In this document: positions 1 to 9,593 of the stretch, piece after piece
Numbering within the stretch: position 1 is the stretch's first letter
How the letters are laid out: every line of letters begins with the position of its first letter
Origin: Panaeolus papilionaceus
Lineage: Eukaryota > Basidiomycota > Agaricomycetes > Agaricales
DNA length: 34,686 bases
Reading direction: 5' to 3'
NCBI GenBank assembly: GCA_015501605.1
Contig: JADNRZ010000061.1
Span: 1 to 34,686, forward strand
Position numbers and translations under genes: made by a program
Notes under the pieces: generated by a model
What the model was told of the DNA's origin: nothing
What the model saw: only the letters and a program-made list of their open reading frames with translations
Database searches by the model: none

Positions 1-49
1 AATCTAATCTAATTATCCTTGAACTGATCAATTACAACATGCACACTGA

Positions 50-238
50 TCAAGCTGGATTATAAGCAGGAGAATAAAGTCTGAGATCCCAAACAAATTG
101 AGTGAACTTTTCACAAGCAAGTAGTTTCATAAGAACATCAGCAACCTGATCACCTGTAGGTACATATTCAGGATGAATAATCCTGTTTTCATACCAATCA
201 CAAATATAGTGAAATTCAGCCATAAAGGCTAGAATCAT
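50..238 (-). pseudogene. Ty1/copia Pol C-terminal fragment (end of RNase H)
   Basis: The 62-codon minus-strand frame matches the last part of copia-type polyproteins. A FHYI segment is followed by a block with YVPTGDQVADVL, the hallmark just after the RNase H domain (family consensus YVPTxxQxADxxTK), then a KF..F..DLRL tail and a TGA at 50-52. The rest of Pol (gag, protease, integrase, RT) should lie above 238 on this strand but is absent: sequence of another repeat (copy A) starts there, so the element is cut. Bases 1-49 would be its 3' noncoding end; no LTR end is visible before the window edge. The K of the usual TKPL is replaced (MKLL), consistent with decay. Recognition rests on motif memory only. 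Confidence 0.7.
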
Positions 239-1020
239 GTATGAGGGACCATTCTTGGACAGTACTGGCTCATGTATCAGGACTATTGTTAGACAGTACT
301 GTCCACAGACAATGGGTGGGGGATGGGTGGGGGTATATAGTAGGTGAAATAGGTGATATTCTGGGGGTAGGAGGATGGGTAGGGGGTTGGAGATAGGGGG
401 GATGGATGGAGGGCTACCAGATAGGGGCTGGTGGCTTATCTGGCTAGGTAGAGGTTGGGCAAATGTTGTCAGATAGATATGATATGGGTATGGGAGTGTA
501 GAGAAAAAAAATCAGGATCCTGGAATAGGTATTTTTGGAGTGGGGGGATCAGTGGTTGGGGAGCAATTAAGGAAATACATTCTCAGAGCTGGACACAAAT
601 CAAAATAAATTGAAAAAATAATATAAATCGCAAATAGCACACTCATTTCTGCCCCGATTGGGCTGAAATTTTGAACATGACCTTCCACATATAATGCCCA
701 TTGATCCATATAAAAACATTTTTTTACATGGGTCACTTGAAAAGCCCCTATCTTTGGCCCTAACAGTATCCTGCTCAATATTGCACCACTCTGGATACTA
801 TTTTGGGTGATCTATATATTGTTAGAAAGCTATTAATATCCTCTATAAGACCCACCATCTGATCTGCCAAAATGTGCCAGCAACCCAGCAGATCAGGTTC
901 ACTTTTTTAGCCCCTATTTCCCCTACTACAATTATTTCCTCAATATTGCTTTGCCTTTGGCACCATTTAGGTGGATATATATATCATTAGAAAGGTATAC
1001 ACTATATCTACTGTGCTTAT
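238..1020 (+). repeat. Foldback-family repeat, copy A (single arm)
   Basis: This stretch is a diverged copy of the arms at 17.4-18.2 kb and (inverted) 20.6-21.3 kb. Shared blocks include a G-rich end (about 310-420), the GATCAGTGGTTGG block near 550, ATTGGGCTGAAATTTTGAAC near 660, and two units marked by GCCCCTAT (744 and 910) and TTAGAAAG (about 822 and 988). The outer end starts ATGTATGAGGGA near 237, matching the outer end of the arm that finishes near 21495. Similarity fades after about 1010. Only one arm is present, so this is a fragment or a solo arm. It abuts the copia fragment directly, so insertion or recombination there removed the rest of Pol. Confidence 0.75.
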
Positions 1021-1991
1021 TCAGATACCTGGTCACCTAAGCTGAAAATGTGCATTACTTGACCCTGGCACAATATCTTCAAAAAAAAATTAGTGTAGCT
1101 TGTTCTCTAGCATGTAATGTATATGGGTTTCAAATTATATATTTTTTGGAGGAGTATTGGAGGCTCCACAAATATTTTGCATTGAGGACCTCAAAATCTG
1201 ACCAAACCAGAAACCTGGTCACCCTGTGGAAATCAACCTTGATGTTGCATCAAAATCATGCCAACAACCATTGCCTCAATGATATGGCTGTATTTTTGAT
1301 CCACATCCCTGGTTTTTTTGCAATATTTCAGCAGATGTACATATTCCCTACATAATTGTATATAATATCTATGTAAATATTCCATATACATGTTAATTTA
1401 ATGCTGTTTATTGCCCTTATGGGGTGTTTTTGGAGTGTTTTTGGATGCAGTTGCTGCAATCTGAGACCTTCTACAGCCAGTTGGAGCAGTCTCTGCCTCT
1501 GCTATGGTATTGCTCAAGAAGACATCAGGAATAATATGGGTATAGAATGAGGATGATGTCACAGGTGTTTGAGTCAGTGCTGCTAGACCCAGAGAAAAGT
1601 ACACAGATTCAATTATGAAGTGCACTACATCTTGCACAGGTTGGTGACAAGTGGGTGTTATGTGTGTTGTGCCAACACCAGAGACTCAAATGGGAGTAGG
1701 AGTTGATGGAGGACTGGTATGGTGAATTAATTGCTAGGTATTCACTGAAACCGGAGTAGATGGTCTTGGAATTGGAGTGATTGTGTGATTACAAGCAGGA
1801 GTTTGTTGTGCATTGGTGCAGATAGGATGTGGTTTGGGACAAGAGGGTTTTGCAGGTGTAGGAAGTGGATGGAGGTGACTTCATCATGTGATGATTGTGT
1901 AGAAGATGATGATGAAGAAGATACTGCACCTGGAGCTGCTTTCTTCCTTTGGGTCCCACTCAGAAAGAAGAAACCCTGGGGAAAACTAGAA
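1021..1991. other. Unassigned stretch with a decayed minus-strand frame
   Basis: No family recognised. A minus-strand open frame of 79 codons spans 1398-1637; upstream on that strand (to about 1880) translation gives proline/threonine-rich text broken by stops and frame changes, so an old protein fragment is possible but not identifiable. AT-rich sequence at 1021-1400 holds nothing I can name. The part after about 1780 may be leader of the gag pseudogene that follows. Confidence 0.35.
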
Positions 1992-3083
1992 ATGTCCAAG
2001 AAGGAACAACAGAAGACCAATGACCCTCTCTCTGAGCCAGACCCAGAAACTGAACAAGAATCCCAGGCCAACAAACAAGAAGAACTTGACACTCCTGCAT
2101 CAGCCAGTGAACCAAGAGAATCCCCAGAGACTCCAGAACCCACTGAAACCACCAATGAACCAGAAGAAATCCCAGGCACACCAGAAGAACCCTTGAGAAA
2201 TCCCGAACAACCCCTTGATGTCTCCCTTGCCCTCAGCCAACCAATTGAACCATATGACCCCAGAGAACTGGACTACACTATCACCAGAACCCCAGTCTTT
2301 AGCACCAAAATCCCTTCATTCTCCACCAGCATGGCAACTGCAACCCTCACTAAACCACTAGCAGGCTTCTCTGCCTCCTCTTCTTTGAACCCTGAAGGAG
2401 TGGTTTGTGACTGCTCCCAAAGAGGGTTCTCCAGACCACCTGGAGGAGACCCTCAACCTGAAGACAACAACAAGGAACCAGGAGACCCTGGCCCTTCTGG
2501 CAACCCCAGCCCCGATAACAGCCCACAAGCTGATCCGGCTGCAGAAGTGTTCAAAAATGCCCTGAAGAAAGAAGTCAACCTTGGTGCACCTGAGAAGTTC
2601 ACAGGAGATTGCACCAAGACCAAACATTTCATCACCGAATGCTGATCCTATCTCCACATCAATCTCCACATCTACAACAATGATGATCTAAAGATTGCTT
2701 TCATCTTGTCCTACTTTGCTGAAGGACCAAAGGGAGAAAGAGAAGCAATGGATTGGAAGTGCTGCTTCCTTGCTAGGAAGTTTGACGAAGCCCAAAGAAA
2801 CAGGACTGCAGTCTCCTATGGAAGATTCAATGACTTCCTTCAAAAATTCAATGAGGACTTTGCCCCGTGACTAGGACACAACCATGCAAGAAAAGCCCTC
2901 AAAAACATCAAACAAGAAGGGAATGTTGAATCACACAACACTGCCTTCAAGAACCTCATGATCACTGCTGGCTATGCTTTCCCTCACACCAACCCCAATG
3001 ACAACCTCGACCCTATGGAAGATTTGCTGATTGGGATCTATCAAGACTCCCTTAAGAAACTGATCCTGGGAGGACTTGAGCAT
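1992..3083 (+). pseudogene. Ty3/gypsy-type Gag, decayed and truncated
   Basis: From the ATG at 1992 the frame runs in phase to about 3083, interrupted by TGA at 2643-2645 and TGA at 2868-2870. The first ~190 residues are acidic and rich in P, E, S and T. They are followed by a retrotransposon-Gag-like segment: PEKFTGDCTKTKHFI, then across the first stop YLHINLHIYNNDDLKIAF.LSYF.EGP, then a W and a F..F...F.P block. This is the usual layout of fungal gypsy Gag (folded capsid-like domain, no catalysis). No zinc knuckle, protease or RT follows, because an inverted-repeat element begins at 3084. An upstream non-ATG extension to 1785 is open, but ATG 1992 is the natural start. Low CpG and two in-frame stops mark it as dead. 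Confidence 0.65.
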
Positions 3084-3388
3084 CAGGAAAAGGGTCTTGG
3101 GATGAAAAGTCTCCAAAAGTCTTTTAAAGACTCCCAGAGACTCTCAAAGTACCAAAAGATCCAAAGATGTCAAAGTCTTTTCAAAGTCTCTGAGAGTCAT
3201 CACACCATCTTTTGAAATTCTAAATCTTTCTCAAAATACTTTCTCATTTCTTCATTCATTTACAAGTCTGATGCAAGAATTATCAAGAATCATATATTGC
3301 AAGTAAATATCTAATACAGGCAGGAAATACTAAAGATACTGAGCACATACAGAAACAGTAAGAGCTAGGCAATCAGATTGCTAAAGAG

Positions 3389-3900
3389 GCAAAAAAGCGG
3401 ACTAATAGTGGTGAAAAGACAGGCAGTTACAGTGGGAGAAGGGGCACAGGTCAAGATAAAGGTGATGACAGGGCAGTAGAAGATGTATAACTAATAGAAT
3501 AATACAGATAGAAAAGGAGACTAGTGTTCTAGAATGGGGGAAAGCAAAAGAATATAGGTAAGTGGAAGGAGCAGTGAAGGTGTTGAAAGGCAAAAAAAAG
3601 CAGACTATTAAAAGAAGAGGGAAGGAAAGGAGAAGGAGGAAGTGAAGAGAGCATGGGTTGAAGAGAGCATGGGTGAAAGTGATGACATGGCAGCTATAGA
3701 GGGTGTTCAGCACAGTGACAGCACATCAGAATACACAACAATACCAGCCCATAAATGCCCTATATGGTCAGCAACTCCTGCATGAACCTCCAGACAAGAG
3801 AAAGAGAGAGAGGATGATGAGGGAGGGGAATGGGGGAGAGAATGGGTGGGGGGATGGTGGTGGAAGGGAAGAAAGAAGTGATGACGTGGCAGTCAACAGC
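3389..3900. repeat. Degenerate ~200-220 bp internal repeats of family iv element
   Basis: Three related blocks recur: GTGATGACAGGGCAG near 3461, GTGATGACATGGCAG near 3681 and GTGATGACGTGGCAG near 3879. The first two are preceded by GGCAAAAAAGCGGACTA (about 3389) and GGCAAAAAAAAGCAGACTA (about 3590). Between them are A/G-rich stretches. Open frames crossing this region are low-complexity and not conserved between units. Confidence 0.5.
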
Positions 3901-4312
3901 ATGCTCCAATGTTTGAGCTGGAGCATGGGAAAATGGAGACATTTTCAAAACATGGTTCTGCAGCATAAATTCATTAATACCCTTTACACTGAATGCTTCA
4001 ATATGATTTATATATCAAAATGATGCCAAAAATGAGGGCTTTCCAATGGTATTTAAATCGGTAATTTATTCTGAGTATCTGCAGTCAAAAATGCATATTT
4101 ACTGCACATCCAAAAGAAAAACATTGAAATACATGTTCATATAATGACTGTTATTTTCTGTAAAAATATCCATTAAATAGCCCTCATTTTTACTATCATT
4201 TATATATATATATCATTGTATAATGTGCAGTAAAAGTTCCAGTTTTGAATATACAACTATAATTGATTTTCTTAAAATGTACAAGTCCATTTTCTCACAC
4301 TCTGACCTTTTG

Positions 4313-4860
4313 TGTTACGTCAACTTTCTCTTTTCCTATCTTTTCCTTATCTTATCTGTACCACCATCGTCTCTTATCTTATCACTGTGTACTATCATCT
4401 CTCTTTGTACTTGTATCTTCCTCATTTCCTATCTCCGGAGCCCCATACCTTCCACCTATCTCCGACTCACACTCCACTTCTATTCCCACTGTCACTCCAC
4501 TCCTTTCTCCTATCTATGACTCGTTTCTTACTCATCAGTCTCACACTTATGACTCACTCTTACTGCGGACTACACTTCTGACTCACTTTATCTACTTGGT
4601 GTTTACACGCACAGCCTCGCTAGATATCTATATAAACACCATAGTTTATACCATTGTTCTTTAGCTAGTTCTTTAACTTCGAATAGAACAACAACTTCTA
4701 CAACGATCTTACTCTTCTCGCTCTCTTCTAAGACAATACCAGCATAGTGTGCGTATGCAGTGGCATTCTTAGAACGATACTCGAACTCTATCGCACAACC
4801 GAACCGACCCCAACTAGCTCAAAGGCCTTAACCACAAGCGCCCGTCAGGCTACCATAACA
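4313..4860 (+). mobile_element. Solo LTR (548 bp) of an LTR retrotransposon
   Basis: The segment starts TGTTACGTCAAC and ends CTACCATAACA, so it has the TG..CA ends of an LTR within a 5-bp inverted pair TGTTA/TAACA. It is flanked by a perfect 5-bp direct repeat TTTTG (4308-4312 and 4861-4865). A TATATAAACACC box lies near 4630, fitting an LTR promoter read on plus. No internal retroelement sequence is present, so recombination between two LTRs probably left this solo copy. It is not the same family as the LTRs at 26354 and 32222. Open frames crossing it are T/C-rich low complexity. Confidence 0.8.
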
Positions 4861-5162
4861 TTTTGGCTTTTGAGTAGTCTTTATTTACACCACACTGGTT
4901 TTGAAAAATACTGTGCAGGAAGAATAAAAATAGAGTACTATATAGACTTGATATCTAAATATAAAATTCAATAATTCTCAAAGAGTTTCCAAAGCTACTC
5001 CAAAGTCTTTTTGAAGTTGCTGAAGTGAGCCAGAGTCTTTCAAAGCCTCCCAGAGTATTCCCAAAGAGACTAAAGTCAGTCAAAGTCTCCTGAAGACATT
5101 GAAAAGAAGGGAAAGCTTGAAAAGACTTTCAAAAGTCTTTGGTTCCCAAGACCATTTTCCTG

Positions 5163-6070
5163 ATGCTTTACACTAACCCAAACTTTTCAGCTGAGGCTCA
5201 GCTGATGATTGGTTTGTCAGCTGAGTATCAGCTGAGTAGCAGTTCATAAATTAATATTTTTGTTTATCTTATAGTTTAGTGATTAGCTTTATAAACTAAT
5301 GAACTGAGGCTCAACTGAGGCTCAGCTGGTAGTTTCGGTTCTTTCAGCCAAGTATTATCAGTTCACAGAACTGAGGCTCAGCTGAATATCAGCTCATAAT
5401 CTATATGTATTGGTTGTGTTATTGTTCTCTGCAGTTTTCTACCTATACTATTACATAATACATTTTGTCATGTATGCATGGCTTGTTTGGTGGCTTTGTT
5501 GTGACATATTAGATAACATATTGTGACACATTTGCCAAGAGAATTAGTAATATTAGGAAATCTATCAGCAATCCCCAGGTATACAATTACTAAATTACTA
5601 ATACAATGCTTTCTAATTTAGCTAGGTGTGTGACATGTATGTGGCACATCACAATTCAAAATCTGATTTAAGCCAACATAAACTGCTGTAACTACATGAC
5701 ATGTGACAAATATTAGGTCACATCCACATATTTTTGGCAATACCTGTGTGACATGTAGTCATTGTCATATTTATTGTCACAAATACTATAGACTAAAGAA
5801 ATTACAGTTATATCTAAGTATGTAATATGTGATAATATAGACTAGTGTATGATGTGGCATGTCACTGTCACAAGTATTGTCAAGTACATGGGGAGGTGGT
5901 AGTACATGTATATGATGAGAAAGTGAAACAGTCATAACAACCAGTGTCTGATACTCAGCTGATGCTCAGCTGATAAAAAGCATTTCTTTGCAAAATATAT
6001 TATTAAACTGAGGTTGAGCTGATACTCAGCTGAGGCTTGGCTGAAAGGCTTGTGTTAGTGTGAAGTACTG
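5163..6070. mobile_element. Non-autonomous hAT-like element, CAGCTGA subterminal type (family i)
   Basis: The ends pair as ATGCTTTACACTAACCC (left, 5163) and, read inward from 6070 on minus, CAGTACTTCACACTAACAC. Both ends carry clusters of CAGCTGAGGCTCAGCTGA / CAGCTGAGTATCAGCTGA (about 5187-5390 and 5945-6045). The core (5470-5890) is AT-rich with many GTGACATGT / TGTCACA motifs. No ORF of note. About 0.91 kb. No direct target duplication is visible, and the left end merges with the neighbouring family iv terminus, so its first bases are uncertain. Confidence 0.6.
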
Positions 6071-6364
6071 GGTAACTAGATGTGCATCTCAAAAGGGACA
6101 AGCCATCTAATGGGATGCAGTCCTGAGCTCTTCACAAATCTCTCAGGCCTACAGACACAGGAGATTATCACTTGACTAATACAGAACAGATATTTTTAGA
6201 ATGTCTGACTTCAAGAGGTTCTGGCTTGTAACATGAAGAGTTGCAAGGTCTCATGTCATTTCCTTTTGCACCAGAACCACCAACCTTTATTTTTTCATCA
6301 CTAGTTTAAACACTTCCTCATTTCATCAAACTAATTCCAGGTTCTCAATCATATTATCTGATTT
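6071..6364. other. Probable leader of the DIRS-like element; nothing else seen
   Basis: This 294-base stretch between a DNA element and ORF1 has no open frame or repeat I can name. It may be the 5' untranslated part of the element that starts coding at 6365. Confidence 0.3.
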
Positions 6365-6612
6365 ATGTCTGGTTCTAATCCTCATTCAGGAAGTTTTAAT
6401 CATGTCCAACAAACACAATCCACAATTCCTCCCAGTGAAACTGCTGGATCGTCTGGACCAACAGGATGGAAAAATCACTCAAACTCTATCCCTTCTTCAC
6501 TGTATCACAAGTCCCACTCCTCACGTTTCCAAGCACTGCAGGAGCCAATTGTCTTCTCCGGTTCTGGGCATCAATCTGAACTTGGGCAAGAGGCCCAATC
6601 CATCCTCAAAAA

Positions 6613-7512
6613 GAGTACTTTACACTCTCCCCTGAGTACCCTAGGGAGTCCCTAGGGAGTCTGTGTATTTTTAGAGGCATCCCTAGGGACTCCCTAGGGA
6701 ATCCCTATTCCTATTTAATTTTCACGTTTGGCCGATTCCTATTAATTTTCATGTTTGGCTTGAAATAGCTATAAAGTCCCTAGGGACTCCCTACAGATTA
6801 TTGCTGTCCCTAGGGAGTCCCATTGATTTGGTAGGAACTGTAATCTGTGTAAATCCCTACAGACTCTGGAGGGATATTTCATTTTTATTTTTATTTTTCA
6901 TGTATTTTATGAGTCTTATCTTATTGTTATTGTTATCTTTTCTCATTTAGTCTATTATATAATAATGAAAAATAATATTAAATTCATCACATGACATCAC
7001 ATGCTTGGCCTGTGCACAAACCATCACACAATGTGACAATCTGTCATTATCCTTTCTTCCTTTCACCATCACCCATCACCTATCATGACTGCCATCCCAC
7101 ACCCCCCCTGTCATTGTGAGCCATGACAATCACCTACCATGCTCTCATGCCACATGGGAGGCACACCACTGTGACCCACCACCACCCCAACCCACAACCA
7201 CAACCACAACCACAACCACAACCACAACTACTGACTCAGAGGACTCTGACACAGATGATGATTATTTGTATACATATATAAACTAGAACAGTATTTTCAT
7301 GGTCATGTATTACTATAAATCTAGAACAGATATACCAGACTCCCTACCAAGTCAGTGGGGAGTCTGTAGAGAGTCTGTATACCCTTCTTTGGCTTATTAT
7401 GTCAGAATAGTAAATTTGAGCAAATCTGTGAAAAGTCTGTAGAGAGTCTGTAGAGAGTCTTATGAGTCCCTACAGACTCCCTAGGGTAGTCAGGGGAGAG
7501 TGAGAAGTTCTG
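6613..7512. mobile_element. Non-autonomous hAT-like element, CCCTAGGGAGTC type (family ii), with 8-bp TSD
   Basis: Ends align without gaps: GAGTACTTTACACTCTCCC (6613) and, inward from 7512 on minus, CAGAACTTCTCACTCTCCC. Perfect direct repeats CTCAAAAA flank it (6605-6612 and 7513-7520). An 8-bp duplication with CAG-like ends suits the hAT superfamily. Subterminal arrays are CCCTAGGGAGTCCCTAGGGA and CTGTAGAGAGTCTGTAGAGA types (about 6640-6870 and 7340-7495). The core holds CACATGACATCACATG and TGTGACAATCTGTCA motifs. No transposase. It splits ORF1 of the DIRS-like element. Confidence 0.75.
7192..7229. repeat. (CCACAA)n hexanucleotide microsatellite
   Basis: Six tandem CCACAA units lie in the core of the family ii element. 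Confidence 0.9.
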
Positions 7513-8821
7513 CTCAAAAAGGCAGAGATTATCATCTCTGCATTTCAAAAGAGTCATGATCCATCAACCCAACTCAAGTCTATCAGAATGTTATACTCCA
7601 TGTTCCGAATTCATGACTGAACTAAGGACTATAAGGGATGAATGCATGGCTTCACCAAATTCTGTGAGCAGATTGACCAAGAGCAAACCTTACAAGACCA
7701 AGCTGTCTCATATGGAGACCAGGTTGTCAGAGGAAATATCTGCTTGCAGTCACACTCCAGGAATAGCAGAAGGCCATGTTCCCCTGATATTGAGGATCAT
7801 GCCTCCTTCCTTGATCAATACTCTAAATGACAAGACAAAAAGGGAAAATGTAAGGCCTGATATCTATCATCCTCTTCCAGCTCCAGCTCTGGCTCATCCT
7901 CCAATTCTGCTTCAGAGGATAGAAACAAAGAACAAACTGAGCCCAAAAGCAAACAAAAAAATGTTCAGCTCACTTGCAACCAACTCCCTTCAGTCAAGAG
8001 AAGGGCCCAGTCCAACCTTCCAGATAGTGCAGATCCCATCTGCCTCAAGAACACAAAAATCTTGTGACTCATCTCTGTTGACATCAATTTTGTCCTTGAG
8101 GACATCAAACATGACCCCAATCGTGCCAAGCCCACTGGATATCCACATTCCAAGTGGCTCAATATCCTCAGAGGATCCACAGTCAACCTCAACAAAGTGT
8201 TATCCTCACTGCATTGGCTTCAACCTCCTAAGGAGAACTCCAGGCACTTGGGAGATGTTGAAATCTCCATTGGACAATCCAAGCCAACCTGTCGAATTAG
8301 AACACAAGCAGAATGGTCATTGTCCTCAAACCAAACTATCAAGGCCTATACATTTGTCTTCCCACATTGCTGGGATGAGCTTGTTGAGTATGGGTAATGG
8401 ATTGAGAAGCAGTTTGAATCCCTCTTCAAATCTAGTTCCATCAAAGTCATCACACTTGATCAATGTATCAGGGACCAGGTTGAAGAGGGATCATGCTTCA
8501 GGCTCAATGACTTCTCCTGCTGGGGTAGATTTGAGCATGCTACATTGTTCTCTGATGGGGCATGCCAATCTAATTTATCTGGATCCAGCAGCCATTCTAA
8601 TCGACCCAGACTTGCAGCCCAAGGGGGGTATAATGCCACCACTTTGTCCTTTCAAATCTGCAATAAATTCAACCAACACAGTGGATGCCAGTGATCTCCA
8701 TGTTGCTACTCACATACTTGCTCCCACTGTGGAAAAGAGGGTCATGGGAGATCCACATGTCAGGAAGCAGGGGGAGATTGCATGTAAATTTGTCCCTGAC
8801 TGGAAAAGGTATAACAACTAG

Positions 8822-9593
8822 GACAATGACACTCCCCTTGGTACTGCAGACTGGACTTTGTCAGCCACTCCTCTTCCTTCTCCACTACAGAGTGTCCTCT
8901 CCAACCCCATTGCATCTTCAAAAATTAATGATTTTCCACATTACTTTCCTATTGTGATGCCTGTGAAGATTGCTGCCTTTAGGGCAGAACTTATTGTACA
9001 TCCAAACCTGGCTTTCAATTCTTCCATTCAAACCTCTCTGGTTTCTGGTTTCTGGCCTCTTGTTGAACATTTTCCTCCTTACTTTCCTATCACACATGAT
9101 GAATCCACTCCCACTCTGCAAGACCCTGCTAAGGCAGCATTCCTTAGGGAACAGCGAGACATTGAACTTGCCAAAAATTGGTACTCTCAAGGTTTGCCTT
9201 TGTTGCTCCCTGGAATGTATTGTATGCCTACCCATGCTGTTCCTAAGGACAACAGGGAGGTGTTGCGTCTTGTTACTGACTACAGCTGTGGAACCTACTC
9301 TTTAAACTCACTTATCAATAGGGATTCAATGCCCAAAGCTCCTTTGGATAACATGAAGGTTTACAGCTCTCATCCTATTGCCATGCAGCAGCAACACCCT
9401 GGAAAATGGTTGGTTGCTTGGAAATTGGACATTGCAGAAGCATATTGCTTGATTCCTATGCACCTGTTTTGGCAGATAAAACAGGTGGAGAAGGTCGATG
9501 ACCTATATTATGTGAACTGCTGCAATGTCTTTGGAGGGAGGGCCTCACAGATCTTGTTTATTGCATTCATGGCTCTTGTTTCATGGATTACAG
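8822..9593 (+). pseudogene. DIRS/Ngaro-type reverse transcriptase, N-terminal part
   Basis: This frame is open for about 260 codons with no stop. Blocks seen in order: F..ELIVHPN (near 8980), SGFWPLVEHFPPYFP (near 9045), RDIELAKNW..GLPLLLPGMYCMPTHAVPK (near 9160-9245), VTDYSCGTYSLNSLI (near 9275), WKLDIAEAYCLIPMH (near 9420, RT motif A with the first catalytic Asp) and CNVFGGRASQILFIAFMALVSW (near 9520). These fit the RT of tyrosine-recombinase retrotransposons of fungi better than gypsy or copia RT. The frame is cut at about 9593 by the family iii element, before the catalytic xxDD motif; RNase H and the recombinase are missing. No ATG lies close to the start, and the upstream ORF1 frame differs, so either frameshifting was used or indels have accumulated. 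Confidence 0.6.

Larger units (their letters stand above)
3084..5162. mobile_element. Inverted-repeat DNA element with AAAGTCT subterminal arrays (family iv)
   Basis: The left end begins CAGGAAAAGGGTCTTGGGA (3084) and the right end, read on the other strand from 5162, begins CAGGAAAATGGTCTTGGGA. Inside each end lies an array of AAAGTCTnnnAAAGTCT / AGACTTT motifs: about 3104-3200 on the left and 4980-5145 on the right. No transposase is visible, so it would be non-autonomous. It cuts the gag pseudogene on its left. A solo LTR (4313-4860) is inserted in it. I could not find a direct target duplication: the flanks (..GAGCAT and ATGCTT..) are inverted rather than direct, so the exact termini are uncertain by several bases. 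A 168-bp relative of the left end recurs at 11716. Confidence 0.55.
6365..8790 (+). pseudogene. DIRS-like ORF1 (Gag-like), decayed and split by an insertion
   Basis: The frame starts at ATG 6365 with a Ser/Thr-rich N-terminus and is open to 6612, where the family ii element is inserted. It resumes at 7521; dropping the insert and one 8-bp duplication restores the same frame at LKK|AEIII. The continuing frame has stops at 7618, 7639, 7828, 7858, 8065, 8395 and 8692. Recognisable blocks: a Ser run near 7862-7915; ILRGSTVNLNKVLSSLHW near 8170; FVFPHCWDELVEYG near 8355; and a Cys/His cluster CNKFN..GC at 8659 followed by CSHCGKEGHGRSTC to about 8763. In my recollection this layout is typical of the protein encoded ahead of DIRS-type RTs in Agaricomycetes, where it is thought to bind nucleic acid. 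A competing 421-codon frame at 7556-8821 is a shadow. Confidence 0.55.

Noticed and set aside
512..778. 88-codon minus frame in copy A
   Set aside because: Not open in the other two copies of the same repeat, so not conserved as protein.
4223..4664. Three overlapping plus frames of 89-133 codons
   Set aside because: They overlap the solo LTR in three frames and are T/C-rich; no gene signal.
5168..6063. CACTA (EnSpm) assignment, since the element shows CACTAAC..GTTAGTG
   Set aside because: The flanking triplets (TTA, TGA) do not match, and the related element at 6613-7512 has an 8-bp duplication with ends ten bases further out; hAT-like fits better.
7556..8821. 421-codon plus-strand frame
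   Set aside because: The recognisable Gag-like and Cys/His motifs lie in another frame of the same DNA; this open frame is a shadow.
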